A stretch of 22,711 nt of DNA from Phocaeicola plebeius. GTDB taxonomy: Bacteria; Bacteroidota; Bacteroidia; Bacteroidales; Bacteroidaceae. The notes below the pieces were generated by a model. That model made no database searches and was not told the DNA's origin. It saw nothing but the letters and a program-made list of their open reading frames with translations. How positions within the stretch are numbered: position 1 is the stretch's first letter; each line of letters starts with the position of its first letter. Shown one piece after another: positions 1 to 7,506 of this stretch. The stretch is taken from the NCBI RefSeq assembly GCF_003437535.1, contig NZ_QSQT01000044.1, positions 1 through 22,711 on the forward strand, read 5' to 3'. The position numbers and the translations under genes were made by a program.

Positions 1-100
1 GACTAAAATTTATGCCTAAACAATAAATCCCTCAGGTTTTTACGTTGACCCGAGACTGACATCGGAAACTCTTTTCCCATTGTCTATAGGCTATAAATAG

Positions 101-133
101 AAAAAAGCCGTAACCAAATAGTTACAGCTTTTT
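101..133 (-). terminator. Hairpin downstream of tRNA-Trp
   Basis: An inverted repeat (AAAAAGC, one mismatch, GTAAC, six-base loop, GTTAC, one mismatch, GCTTTTT) lies a few bases beyond the 3' end of tRNA-Trp. The A and T flanks make it terminator-like in both directions. It would end the tRNA-Trp transcript read leftward. Bases 1-100 hold nothing else I can support. Confidence 0.6.
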
Positions 134-140
134 ATCTCGG

Positions 141-213
141 CACGGGAAGAGAGGCTCGAACTCCCGACACTCGGTTTTGGAGACCGATGCTCTACCAACT
201 GAGCTATTCCCGT
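141..213 (-). tRNA. tRNA-Trp (anticodon CCA)
   Basis: A full cloverleaf can be drawn on the minus strand. The acceptor stem is ACGGGAA paired with TTCCCGT, followed by T8-A9, the D arm GCTC...GAGC, an anticodon stem TCGGT/ACCGA with loop CTCCAAA (anticodon CCA, decoding UGG), and the T loop TTCGAGC. The discriminator base is G, as in bacterial tRNA-Trp. The 3' CCA is not encoded: CCG follows the discriminator. In Bacteroides tRNA-Trp often lies just before secE-nusG, but the window stops too early to test this. Confidence 0.95.
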
Positions 214-224
214 GTTTGCGGTTG

Positions 225-254
225 CAAAAGTAGTACAAATTTCGGAAACTGCAA
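225..254 (-). promoter_or_regulatory. Bacteroides-type promoter of tRNA-Trp
   Basis: On the minus strand TACTTTTG at 225-232 fits the -7 consensus TAnnTTTG, and TTG at 252-254 stands 19 bases upstream as the -33 element. Transcription would start about five bases before the tRNA. The -33 element touches the terminator hairpin of the preceding gene. Confidence 0.65.
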
Positions 255-286
255 GGGATTTCGAAAAATATTTTTCCAGAATCCCT
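254..286 (-). terminator. Hairpin after the UDG-family gene
   Basis: Directly after the stop codon at 287-289 lies AGGGATT...AATCCCT (7 bp) enclosing GAAAAAT/ATTTTTC. The structure is long and position-appropriate for a terminator of the leftward operon, though no long T run follows the stem. Confidence 0.55.
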
Positions 287-883
287 CTACAGTAAAGATA
301 AGTCATTGAACATCTGACGATAATACGCCGCTTTTTTTTCAAGCTTTAAAGGGTAAGCCCGACTGGAAGACGGCATCCGATAGAGGGTCAGCTCCCGGTC
401 TCTGAAGTGAAACATACTCCCCCCTCCTACCGGAGGCTCTTTTGCTTCCATCTGCTCGCAAAACACATCCGTCGCTTTCTGACCGGTAGTCACCACCGCC
501 CGACAGGAAGGAAGCTGCTGAAGAAGCAGCCCAATATCCGTGGGCGAAACCACCTCTAAAAACTTGTCAGAAGCATTATCCTGCAATCTGCGCACACACG
601 AAGCCGTATCATACAGAGCAATCCCTTTTTCACGCAGAAAAGCAATGATGCGTTCTTTATCAAATATCTTTTCAGGACTGAGAAAATAATCCTTGTCATC
701 AAAGAAAATAAAGCCGAATATACGCCACATATCATTCTGCAGGTTGGGATAGAAGAAATCCATACTCCAGCGTTTCTTCTGCGGAGGAAAACTACCCAGC
801 ATCAGCAAGACTGCATTCTCCGGAAGAAAAGGCTCCAGCGGATGATGCTCCACTCCAGAAAGCAAATGCTCGTCCAACGTCAT
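287..883 (-). CDS. Uracil-DNA glycosylase superfamily protein
   Basis: This 198-residue protein looks like a member of the UDG/Mug superfamily, which excises uracil or related damaged bases from DNA. Residues 30-35 (GSFPPQ) followed by F44-Y45-P46-N47 correspond to the usual motif 1 region (GxxPG...A...FAxPxNxFW). A VVTTGQKA segment near residue 130 fits the second conserved strand. The classical catalytic Asp or Asn cannot be assigned with certainty by eye, so substrate range is open. Its ATG overlaps the stop of the upstream gene as ATGA (880-883), implying translational coupling. A hairpin follows at 254-286. Length is normal for small Bacteroidetes members annotated as uracil-DNA glycosylase family. 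The family call is fairly sure; the enzymatic specificity is inference. Confidence 0.75.
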   Translation of the reverse strand: MTLDEHLLSGVEHHPLEPFLPENAVLLMLGSFPPQKKRWSMDFFYPNLQNDMWRIFGFIFFDDKDYFLSPEKIFDKERIIAFLREKGIALYDTASCVRRLQDNASDKFLEVVSPTDIGLLLQQLPSCRAVVTTGQKATDVFCEQMEAKEPPVGGGSMFHFRDRELTLYRMPSSSRAYPLKLEKKAAYYRQMFNDLSLL

Positions 884-1509
884 GCTTTTGGTTTAGGTTC
901 CTTCTTTGCCAGCAATACGATGTTATAGACATATTCCGTCATCCAGCTTTCAGAATAGCCTAATGCATGCTGATACTGACGAATGTTTCCGCAAGTCTTA
1001 CGTACGCCATCATCCTTCCAGTCTACTTTTGTCAGAATGTCATGCACAGCTTTTTCTGTCATGTTACGAAGCATCTTCTTAAATACCCCTGGCATACGGA
1101 ACTTCCATTGCATCAGGTTACCGATCACCATCATCAAATCCTGACTGAATCCCTGGAACATGAAAAGATAGTTCTTTATATCGTTCACATTGCGGCAGTT
1201 GCGCTTGATAGAACCATCAATCTCCTTGAAGAAAGTTTCAGGCAGACCATAAATATCCATCAGCATCTTGCGGCAGCGTGTACGCTCTGCGATACCAAGT
1301 TTGTTATTCTGCGTAGGAACTTTCAATGTGCGTTTGAATACAGCCAAATCCGGCAGGAAGTTAATGTTACTGATACCCAGCTGAGCTGCCATTACTGCCT
1401 GATAATACACACGAATCAGCGTCATGAAGTCTTCCATTCCGCCCACACGTACCGTTTCATCAGCACCTTCTGCTGTTTTCTTGCCTAATAGTTTTGAAAA
1501 TATACTCAT
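880..1509 (-). CDS. Conserved protein of unknown function
   Basis: I do not recognise a named domain in this 209-residue, basic, mostly helical protein. It has no signal peptide or membrane segment, and ends in a Lys/Pro-rich tail (KKEPKPKA). It resembles conserved hypothetical proteins of Bacteroidetes. The start is supported by a TAnnTTTG box 30 bases upstream (1539-1546). The gene overlaps the downstream glycosylase by four bases (ATGA), so the two are probably translated together. This link to a DNA-repair-type enzyme is the only functional hint. Nothing indicates that it is broken or recently acquired. Confidence 0.7.
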   Translation of the reverse strand: MSIFSKLLGKKTAEGADETVRVGGMEDFMTLIRVYYQAVMAAQLGISNINFLPDLAVFKRTLKVPTQNNKLGIAERTRCRKMLMDIYGLPETFFKEIDGSIKRNCRNVNDIKNYLFMFQGFSQDLMMVIGNLMQWKFRMPGVFKKMLRNMTEKAVHDILTKVDWKDDGVRKTCGNIRQYQHALGYSESWMTEYVYNIVLLAKKEPKPKA

Positions 1510-1538
1510 ACTTGTACTTTTTATTGTTTTTTGATTTG

Positions 1539-1546
1539 CAAAGATA
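1539..1546 (-). promoter_or_regulatory. Probable -7 box for the 1509-287 gene pair
   Basis: The minus strand reads TATCTTTG, an exact fit to TAnnTTTG, in the 46-base gap between the symporter and the next gene. I see no good TTTG at the right distance upstream (the region reads TTAG), so this is a half-supported promoter. It would let the gene pair be expressed apart from the dsbD-symporter cluster. Confidence 0.5.
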
Positions 1547-1555
1547 CGAAAATAG

Positions 1556-2956
1556 TTACCAACATTCTAAATCCTGCTCAATATCTTTCATCTGCTCTTT
1601 GTGAAAGACTGGACTTTTGATGCCTTTCCGCTTCTGTGCCAAGTAATCATCGAGCAAGCGAAAAGCATATTTGCCAAGTAAGGATATTGCAATCAGGTTA
1701 CAAATGGACATTAAAGCCATAGTAACATCAGCCAAGTTCCATACCAGATTCAGACTTGCCAATGAGCCAAACAAAACCATCCCTCCAACCAACATACGGT
1801 ATAAAACTACCGGCCACTGTCGAGAGGTGAAAAAGCGGATATTAGCTTCTCCGTAATAATAGTTTCCTAAAATGCTGCTGTATGCGAAAAAAAGAGTAGC
1901 AATGGCAACGTAGATGCCTCCAATATTACCAACCTCACTGGTCAGCGCCGCTTGGGTCAACTGAATACCATCCAGGCCACTGCCAATATAATCCTCACCG
2001 AACAAAATGATAAAAGCTGTACAGGAACAAATAAGCAGAGTATCTGTAAACACTCCCAGAGCCTGAATAAATCCTTGTTTAGCGGGATGGGTTACATGAG
2101 CCGTTGCCGCAGCATTGGGGGCAGATCCCATACCAGCCTCATTGCTGAAAAGTCCCCGTTTAATCCCTTGCATCAGAGCCGTTCCTATTCCGCCACCAAC
2201 GGCCTGATGCCAGCCAAAAGCATTACCGACAATTTGTTCAACAACTGCTGGGATACGGTCAATGTTAGCCAATACAACAAACAAAGCCAATGCAATATAA
2301 CCGACAGCCATGACAGGAACAATGACACTACTGATAGCTGCAATACGATGTACACCTCCAAAAATGATGACAAGGGTTAATACCGAAATGACAATTCCTG
2401 AGTTCAAAGGCTCTATAGAAAAAGCACTTTGCAAGGCAGCACTCATAGTATTACTTTGCACCGAATTGAATGCAAGACCAAACGTGACCGTAATCAGTAC
2501 AGCAAAAAGTACTCCCATCCAACGTTTCTTCAATCCACGCTCCATGTAATAGGCAGGGCCTCCGACATAGGAATGTTTTCCTTTGACTTTAAAAAGTTGG
2601 GCTAACGTAGATTCTACAAAGGCACTGCTGGAACCCAGCAGCGCAATAATCCACATCCAGAAAATCGCTCCTGGTCCACCTACCGTAAGGGCCGTTGCCA
2701 CACCAGCCAGATTGCCGGTTCCAACACGGCTTGCCAGCGAAATGGTAAAAGCCTGAAAAGAAGAGATATGTTTCTCGTGTCCGTTTATCTTAACAGTCGA
2801 ATCACCCAGTAACCGGATCATCTCACCCAACATACGGAACTGTACGAAACGAGTCTTAACACTGAACCAGATGGCACATCCCAGCAACATGATTATCAGG
2901 ACATAAGTCCACAAGACATTATTGGCTTCATTTATGATATTCGTGAATAGATCCAT
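1556..2956 (-). CDS. Sodium:alanine/glycine symporter (AGCS family)
   Basis: This 466-residue integral membrane protein belongs to the alanine-or-glycine:cation symporter family, which imports small amino acids with Na+. The family signatures are plain: LASRVGTGNLAGVATAL near residue 75, GGPGAIFWMW just after it, and GLFSNEAGMGSAPNAAA near residue 270. About ten to eleven hydrophobic segments run from residue 17 to about 430, and the C-terminus is a charged cytosolic tail. Length is normal. It is the last gene of a tight leftward cluster with an AlbA_2 protein (8-base gap), a cysteine desulfidase/UPF0597 protein and DsbD, so import and breakdown of a small amino acid may be linked. Substrate (Ala, Gly, Ser) cannot be told from sequence. 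Confidence 0.92.
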   Translation of the reverse strand: MDLFTNIINEANNVLWTYVLIIMLLGCAIWFSVKTRFVQFRMLGEMIRLLGDSTVKINGHEKHISSFQAFTISLASRVGTGNLAGVATALTVGGPGAIFWMWIIALLGSSSAFVESTLAQLFKVKGKHSYVGGPAYYMERGLKKRWMGVLFAVLITVTFGLAFNSVQSNTMSAALQSAFSIEPLNSGIVISVLTLVIIFGGVHRIAAISSVIVPVMAVGYIALALFVVLANIDRIPAVVEQIVGNAFGWHQAVGGGIGTALMQGIKRGLFSNEAGMGSAPNAAATAHVTHPAKQGFIQALGVFTDTLLICSCTAFIILFGEDYIGSGLDGIQLTQAALTSEVGNIGGIYVAIATLFFAYSSILGNYYYGEANIRFFTSRQWPVVLYRMLVGGMVLFGSLASLNLVWNLADVTMALMSICNLIAISLLGKYAFRLLDDYLAQKRKGIKSPVFHKEQMKDIEQDLECW

Positions 2957-2964
2957 GAAGTTTA

Positions 2965-3606
2965 TTAATCAGATTTGAGTTTAAAATAAAATGTATGCTC
3001 CCTGAATACCGGTTCCACCAGGTCAAAACGAATAAAATCTGCCAGTAAGCCAATCACCAGCTTCCGCGGAAGCCCTGAAAGCCTGACACACTTATTCAAC
3101 GTCAATTCGCCGTGCTGCCCCACCAGATTTAATATAGACTGTTCTTTCTCTGTATAAGTCACTACCACTTCTTCTTTATTGTGAAACCACACGTTCAAGT
3201 GGACCGGAGTGGCCAAGATTGTTTCATCTTTAATGCGCAAGTAAGCCTTGGGCCGATTGTCTTCATCGAGGGCATAGACAGGCTTCTCCTTGCTTTCGGG
3301 AACATAAACCTCCAGCACATCTTTGCCTTCCACCTTATATAACCGGTTATCAAGTTGTAGGGAAGGCTTACAATACATTGTAGCTGCAGCTTCTATCATG
3401 TAAAGCTCCTCTTCCGAACGTATTCCTGCTATTTTTCCGTTATCTTTTACTCCTATAAGCAATCTTCCCCCTCCGGTATTGGCAAAAGCCGACAAACTCT
3501 TCGCTATTTTCCGGGCATCGGAAATGGCAAACTTGAAATCCTGATGCACATGTTCACCTTCAGTAATGAGTTGTTGTATATAATCCGCGTCTGTAGTCTG
3601 TTTCAT
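2965..3606 (-). CDS. AlbA_2 (Schlafen-type) domain protein, likely regulator
   Basis: The N-terminal half (about residues 12-120) carries the AlbA_2 / divergent AAA_4 signature: EGEHVHQDFKF, then KSLSAFANTGGGRLLIGVKDNGKIAGI. These domains occur in predicted DNA- or RNA-binding regulators. The C-terminal part (about 150-205) looks like a winged helix: ILNLVGQHGELTLNKCVRLSGL, followed by a wing-like strand pair. At 213 residues it is a short form without the usual HATPase-like extension. It sits 12 bases after the cysteine desulfidase gene and 8 before the symporter, so it may sense or regulate that metabolism; this is inference from position. No membrane segment or signal peptide is visible. 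Confidence 0.75.
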   Translation of the reverse strand: MKQTTDADYIQQLITEGEHVHQDFKFAISDARKIAKSLSAFANTGGGRLLIGVKDNGKIAGIRSEEELYMIEAAATMYCKPSLQLDNRLYKVEGKDVLEVYVPESKEKPVYALDEDNRPKAYLRIKDETILATPVHLNVWFHNKEEVVVTYTEKEQSILNLVGQHGELTLNKCVRLSGLPRKLVIGLLADFIRFDLVEPVFREHTFYFKLKSD

Positions 3607-3618
3607 TACCGGAACAAC

Positions 3619-4914
3619 TCAATCACAATGTTTATGCGTCATGATGTCGAGCACCAGCTTGTCGGTCTCGTTCATGCCTTCAGAACCGATTTTCGTCAGA
3701 TTACGGATACTGAAATCCACATTGTCTTCAATGATACCTTCTACTGAAGTCACACACTTTCCTTCCATGGCCAGGATAGCAGAGAACACAGCGGTAGATA
3801 CCCCACTGGTCAGTTTCAAAGCACAGCTTGGCTTGGCTCCGTCGCAAATCATACCTGTCAGATTAGCAATCATGTTCTGCACGGCATAAGCTACTTGCTT
3901 ATACTCCCCTCCCATCAGGTAAGTAATTCCGCAACTGCTTCCTGTAGCCGCCACGACACAACCGCACAAAGCCGACAGACGTCCCAGATTCTGCTTGATA
4001 TAAATAGCTGTCAGATGACTAAGCACCAAGGCACGAATCAGTTCTTCTTCTGTCTTATGATTCTCTTCCGCAAAAACTACGACCGGAAGCGTAGCAGCAA
4101 TTCCCTGATTTCCGCTACCGGAATTACTCATCACCGGAATCATGGCTCCTGCCATACGGGCATCGCATGCAGCAGATGTGTACGAAAGGATATGCGTGAA
4201 TGTATTGCTTCCCATGATACTCTGTTCGCTGCGGCTACCCTGCAAGGTTTTTCCCAGCTCATGTCCGTAATTTCCTTTAAACGAACGTTCCGCTGCTTGT
4301 AAGTTCAGGCGTTTGGCCTCCAGAATAAAGCGAATCTCATCCAGCGGAGTTGTAGTAGCAAAGTCGTACACCTTGCTCAGGTTCAATTCCACTTCTTCTG
4401 TATCGGCTTCAGCTCCTGCCTTGGTTCTATGATCGAATAAAACCTGACCGTTTCGCTCTGCATACACAAAGTTTGTATGCCCTCCGCTGATAATAGCCGT
4501 AGCCTCATCTCCATCGGCCGAACAAACCACTTCAATATACAATTTCTCTTCGATACCGTCCTTCAGTTCTATCTTAATGCCTTGACCGGCTATCATCTGT
4601 TTTCCTTCTTCCACACTCTCGGGAGTGATGTCTTTCAGGACTTCCAGTCCATATTCCGACTTACCCTTCAAGGCCCCCAGTGCAATAGCAATTGGCAAAC
4701 CAATCATGCCCGTACCGGGAATACCTACTCCCATGGCATTTTTCAAAATGTTAGCACTCAGACGTGCGGTAATCGTTTCCGGACACTTCCCCAATACTTC
4801 CGTAGCCTTGGCCACGCAAAGAGCCACAGCCACCGGTTCCGTACAACCGATGGCTGGGACCACCTCCCGCTGAATGAGTGCGATGATACGCTCTCTTTCT
4901 GCTTGTGCAATCAT
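3619..4914 (-). CDS. L-cysteine desulfidase / UPF0597 serine dehydratase-alpha family protein
   Basis: This 431-residue protein is of the CdsB/YhaM (UPF0597) family, related to the alpha subunit of Fe-S L-serine dehydratases. Characterised members cleave L-cysteine to sulfide, ammonia and pyruvate using a [4Fe-4S] cluster. Visible marks are GCTEPVAVAL with Cys24, the SGSGNQGIAATLPV loop near residue 265, GSSCGITYLMGG with Cys328, and CDGAKPSC with Cys357 and Cys364. These cysteines are the candidate catalytic and cluster ligands. Length matches the family. It follows dsbD by five bases and precedes the AlbA_2 and symporter genes, suggesting a unit for uptake and breakdown of cysteine or serine beside thiol redox control. 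Whether the substrate is cysteine or serine is not decidable here. Confidence 0.88.
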   Translation of the reverse strand: MIAQAERERIIALIQREVVPAIGCTEPVAVALCVAKATEVLGKCPETITARLSANILKNAMGVGIPGTGMIGLPIAIALGALKGKSEYGLEVLKDITPESVEEGKQMIAGQGIKIELKDGIEEKLYIEVVCSADGDEATAIISGGHTNFVYAERNGQVLFDHRTKAGAEADTEEVELNLSKVYDFATTTPLDEIRFILEAKRLNLQAAERSFKGNYGHELGKTLQGSRSEQSIMGSNTFTHILSYTSAACDARMAGAMIPVMSNSGSGNQGIAATLPVVVFAEENHKTEEELIRALVLSHLTAIYIKQNLGRLSALCGCVVAATGSSCGITYLMGGEYKQVAYAVQNMIANLTGMICDGAKPSCALKLTSGVSTAVFSAILAMEGKCVTSVEGIIEDNVDFSIRNLTKIGSEGMNETDKLVLDIMTHKHCD

Positions 4915-4919
4915 ACTGA

Positions 4920-6926
4920 TTATCTTTTATAGTTCTTCAATCCTGTTTGCAGGAATTCCACATATTTCTGAATATCCTCATCGTACGAATAAGACTTGTT
5001 CAACGGCATTCCTTCGTTGTCGAGCAGCACATAGAAAGGTTGTGCGTTAGCTCCGAACTTGGAGCGCTGCAAGTAGCTCCACTTATCGCCTACCGTACGC
5101 AATGTACGTTCCGTACCGTTTTCCATCACCTTCACCGGTTCTGGCAATTTGGTCTTTTCATCCACATACAGCGTAATCAATACGTAGTCCTCGTTCAACA
5201 GTTTACTTACTGTAGGATCTGTCCATACAGCCAGTTCCATCTTACGGCAGTTCACACAACCATAGCCTGTGAAGTCAATCATCACCGGTTTTCCCTGCTG
5301 ACGGGCATATTCCATTCCGGCATCAAAGTCATTGAACTTCGCATGCACTTCATTCTTATATAAATTGAAATCCTGTGTCTGCATAGGAGGAGCAAAAGCA
5401 CTCACAGCCTTCAACGGAGCACCCCATAAACCCGGCACCATATATACGGCAAATGCCAGAGAAGCAAGTGCCATAAAGAAACGGGGCACACTTACCTTTG
5501 TATCGTCATCATCGTGCGGGAACTTGATTTTTCCCAGCAGATACATACCCAGCAACGCAAAAATCACAATCCACAATGCCAAGAAGGTTTCACGATCCAA
5601 CAGACGCCAACCGTAAGCCAAATCGGCTACAGAAAGGAACTTCAATGCAAATGCCAGTTCCAGGAATCCCAGTGTCACTTTAATGACATTCATCCAGCCT
5701 CCCGATTTCGGCATGGACTTCAGCCATGACGGGAAGAGTGCAAACAGGGTGAACGGCAAAGCCAACGCAATGGCAAATCCCAGCATTCCGATGGCCGGCG
5801 CCACAATACTTTCAGAAGTAGATACTTCTACCAGCAAGAAACCGATAATCGGACCGGTGCAAGAGAAAGAAACCAGTGACAGCGTGAAAGCCATCAGGAA
5901 AATACTCAACAATCCGGTAGTCTGTTCAGCCTTGCTGTCTACCGCATTGCTCCACTTCGACGGAAGGGTAATTTCAAATGCTCCAAAGAAAGAAGCAGCA
6001 AAAACCACCAGCATCAGGAAGAACAAGATATTAAATACCGCACTCGTAGATAAGTCATTCAAGGCACTGGCACCGAAAATCAAAGTAATAGCCAAACCTA
6101 AAGTAACATAAATCACTACGATAGAAGCCCCATACGTCCAGGCATCCCGAATACCCTTTCGTTTATCCTTGGTACGTTTCAGGAAGAAACTTACCGTCAT
6201 CGGAATAATCGGCCATACACAAGGAGTAAACAATGCCAGCAGTCCGCCTACAAATCCGGCGAAAAAGATATAAATCCATGAATGAGACTCATTGTTCACG
6301 TTTTCACCGAATGAACTTAATTCCTTAATAACCGGTTTCCAGTAGTCAGCAGCTTCACCCGCAGCCGTATCTTCACCAATACGAAGCGGAACCAAATCCA
6401 CCGATGCCGTATCTGCTAACGCCAGGTCCTCTGTCGTTGCCACCACTTCTTCAGCCGTTTGCTTTCCAGCAGCTTCCCCCTTGAAAGAAAACTCTACATT
6501 AGTAGGAGGCAAACAGTTTTCATCATTACAAGCACCATATTGCAGATAACCGCTCACTTCATATTTCCCGCCTTTCAACTTGATTTTCTGCACAAAGGTA
6601 GCCGTACCTTCAAAGAAACGAACCTGCATTCCGAATATCGGGTCCATCTTGTCAATTTCCTTACCAGCAGGTTTCAGTTTTCCAACCACCTCTGCCCCTT
6701 CAAGCTTATCCGTATTGAAAGTAGCCGAAATAGGACCTCCTTCAGGCAGGTCAGTAGAATATACATGCCATCCCTTTTCCATTTTTCCGGTAAATACAAT
6801 TTCCACCTCATCAGCAGAAACCGATTTCCATTCAGTCTTAAACTTTACCGGTTCCTGTATCTGAGCGAATACCGGCAAGCATAAAATGGCCATGAAAAGC
6901 CAGCTAAGTAGAATTTTCTTACTCAT
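4920..6926 (-). CDS. dsbD: DsbD-like thiol:disulfide interchange protein
   Basis: This protein carries electrons from cytoplasmic thioredoxin across the inner membrane to periplasmic thiol partners. A signal peptide covers residues 1-21 (ending PVFA). The alpha domain follows (about 25-150) with a Cys pair C133-x4-C138. A CcdA-like membrane core of about eight segments (220-515) has the electron-passing cysteines in FTPCVWP and SCTGP. A C-terminal thioredoxin fold (about 540-668) bears the active site C557-V-N-C560. At 668 residues it is somewhat longer than E. coli DsbD because of an acidic linker around 150-215. All key cysteines are present. It begins the leftward cluster, and a TAnnTTTG box lies about 50 bases upstream. 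Confidence 0.93.
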   Translation of the reverse strand: MSKKILLSWLFMAILCLPVFAQIQEPVKFKTEWKSVSADEVEIVFTGKMEKGWHVYSTDLPEGGPISATFNTDKLEGAEVVGKLKPAGKEIDKMDPIFGMQVRFFEGTATFVQKIKLKGGKYEVSGYLQYGACNDENCLPPTNVEFSFKGEAAGKQTAEEVVATTEDLALADTASVDLVPLRIGEDTAAGEAADYWKPVIKELSSFGENVNNESHSWIYIFFAGFVGGLLALFTPCVWPIIPMTVSFFLKRTKDKRKGIRDAWTYGASIVVIYVTLGLAITLIFGASALNDLSTSAVFNILFFLMLVVFAASFFGAFEITLPSKWSNAVDSKAEQTTGLLSIFLMAFTLSLVSFSCTGPIIGFLLVEVSTSESIVAPAIGMLGFAIALALPFTLFALFPSWLKSMPKSGGWMNVIKVTLGFLELAFALKFLSVADLAYGWRLLDRETFLALWIVIFALLGMYLLGKIKFPHDDDDTKVSVPRFFMALASLAFAVYMVPGLWGAPLKAVSAFAPPMQTQDFNLYKNEVHAKFNDFDAGMEYARQQGKPVMIDFTGYGCVNCRKMELAVWTDPTVSKLLNEDYVLITLYVDEKTKLPEPVKVMENGTERTLRTVGDKWSYLQRSKFGANAQPFYVLLDNEGMPLNKSYSYDEDIQKYVEFLQTGLKNYKR

Positions 6927-6976
6927 AAATATACCTTAGATGATGTAATAAAACTATTATCTTGTAAAAAGTCGTG

Positions 6977-6984
6977 CAAAGATA
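6977..6984 (-). promoter_or_regulatory. Probable -7 box for the dsbD cluster
   Basis: The minus strand reads TATCTTTG, an exact TAnnTTTG. The only TTTG upstream (7011-7014) is 26 bases away, longer than the usual 19-21, so the -33 element is weak or absent. Confidence 0.5.
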
Positions 6985-7124
6985 ACGATTTTTTCGTAGG
7001 GAATATATAGCAAACTGTTATTCGACATTGTTTTTTACTTTAAATATGCAAATAGTCAGTAACGCACTTTATCCGGAAACAAGACAAAAAACACTAACCA
7101 CAAGAGAAAAAATATCCAGAAATG

Positions 7125-7155
7125 TTTGCAAAGTTAAAAATAATTCCTACCTTTG
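7125..7155 (+). promoter_or_regulatory. Bacteroides-type promoter of tRNA-Ser
   Basis: TTTG at 7125-7128 and TACCTTTG at 7148-7155 are separated by 19 bases, a perfect -33/-7 arrangement. The predicted start is near 7162, about 34 bases before the mature tRNA. Confidence 0.8.
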
Positions 7156-7195
7156 CACCGCTTTTGAAAAATAAGGCAACTCTCAAAAGAGTTTT

Positions 7196-7280
7196 GGAGA
7201 GGTGGCAGAGTGGTCGATTGCGGCGGTCTTGAAAACCGTTGTACCGCGAGGTACCCGGGGTTCGAATCCCTGTCTCTCCG
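7196..7280 (+). tRNA. tRNA-Ser (anticodon UGA), element integration site
   Basis: A class II tRNA of 85 bases. The acceptor stem GGAGAGG pairs with TCTCTCC (one G-U), the anticodon stem GCGGT/ACCGT has loop CTTGAAA (anticodon TGA, reading UCA), a long variable arm GTACCGCGAGGTAC identifies serine, and the T loop is TTCGAATC. The discriminator is G and CCA is not encoded. Its last bases form the left copy of the direct repeat that bounds the mobile element, so the tRNA was kept intact on integration. Confidence 0.97.
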
Positions 7281-7283
7281 CAA
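7260..7283 (+). repeat. Left attachment site in tRNA-Ser
   Basis: These 24 bases match 19855-19878 with three adjacent mismatches: GTTCGA is shared, three bases differ, and then CCTGTCTCTCCGCAA is identical. The strand exchange must lie in the identical 15 bases. The imperfect outer part at the right end is element DNA that mimics the T arm. Confidence 0.9.
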
Positions 7284-7284
7284 T

Positions 7285-7327
7285 AAAGGGTGTAAATCAA
7301 GCATTTGCGAGATTTACACCCTTTTTT
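7285..7327 (+). terminator. Element-borne terminator directly after tRNA-Ser
   Basis: A perfect 14-bp stem (7285-7298 with 7311-7324: AAAGGGTGTAAATC and its complement), a 12-base loop and a run of six T at 7322-7327 make a textbook intrinsic terminator. It starts two bases after the attachment core, so it belongs to the element, not to the original tRNA locus. Confidence 0.88.
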
Positions 7328-7357
7328 ACACCCAAGAATGTAAAATTGGGTGTTTTT
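7328..7357 (+). terminator. Second tandem terminator hairpin
   Basis: ACACCCAA (7328-7335) pairs with TTGGGTGT (7346-7353) around a ten-base loop and is followed by T-rich sequence. It may back up the first terminator. Its arms carry the same CACCCAA motif found near the integrase promoter, so it could also bind the integrase. Bases 7358-7506 show no further feature. Confidence 0.65.
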
Positions 7358-7506
7358 GTATTTTTTAAGATTCTTCAAAAGAATGTCAATTACAAAGCGA
7401 TTGGTATTTCTATGGACTGGCAGAATGAACCTTTATGACGAAAAATATAGTTATTCAAAAAAATAAATATCTTAAATATGGAATTCATTTGCCAAATATG
7501 AAATTT

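Noticed and set aside
91..342. Small minus-strand-tRNA shadow reading frame on the plus strand (contains GIAQLVEHRSPKPSVGSSS)
   Set aside because: This is the well-known false protein from reading through a tRNA gene on the other strand; it covers tRNA-Trp and its promoter.
967..1488. 173-codon open frame on the plus strand
   Set aside because: It lies antisense within the conserved gene at 880-1509 and has no recognisable domain or promoter; a shadow frame.
7094..7378. Minus-strand reading frame with [23 protein letters not shown]
   Set aside because: It is antisense to tRNA-Ser and its terminator, a common false annotation; no start signals and no domain.
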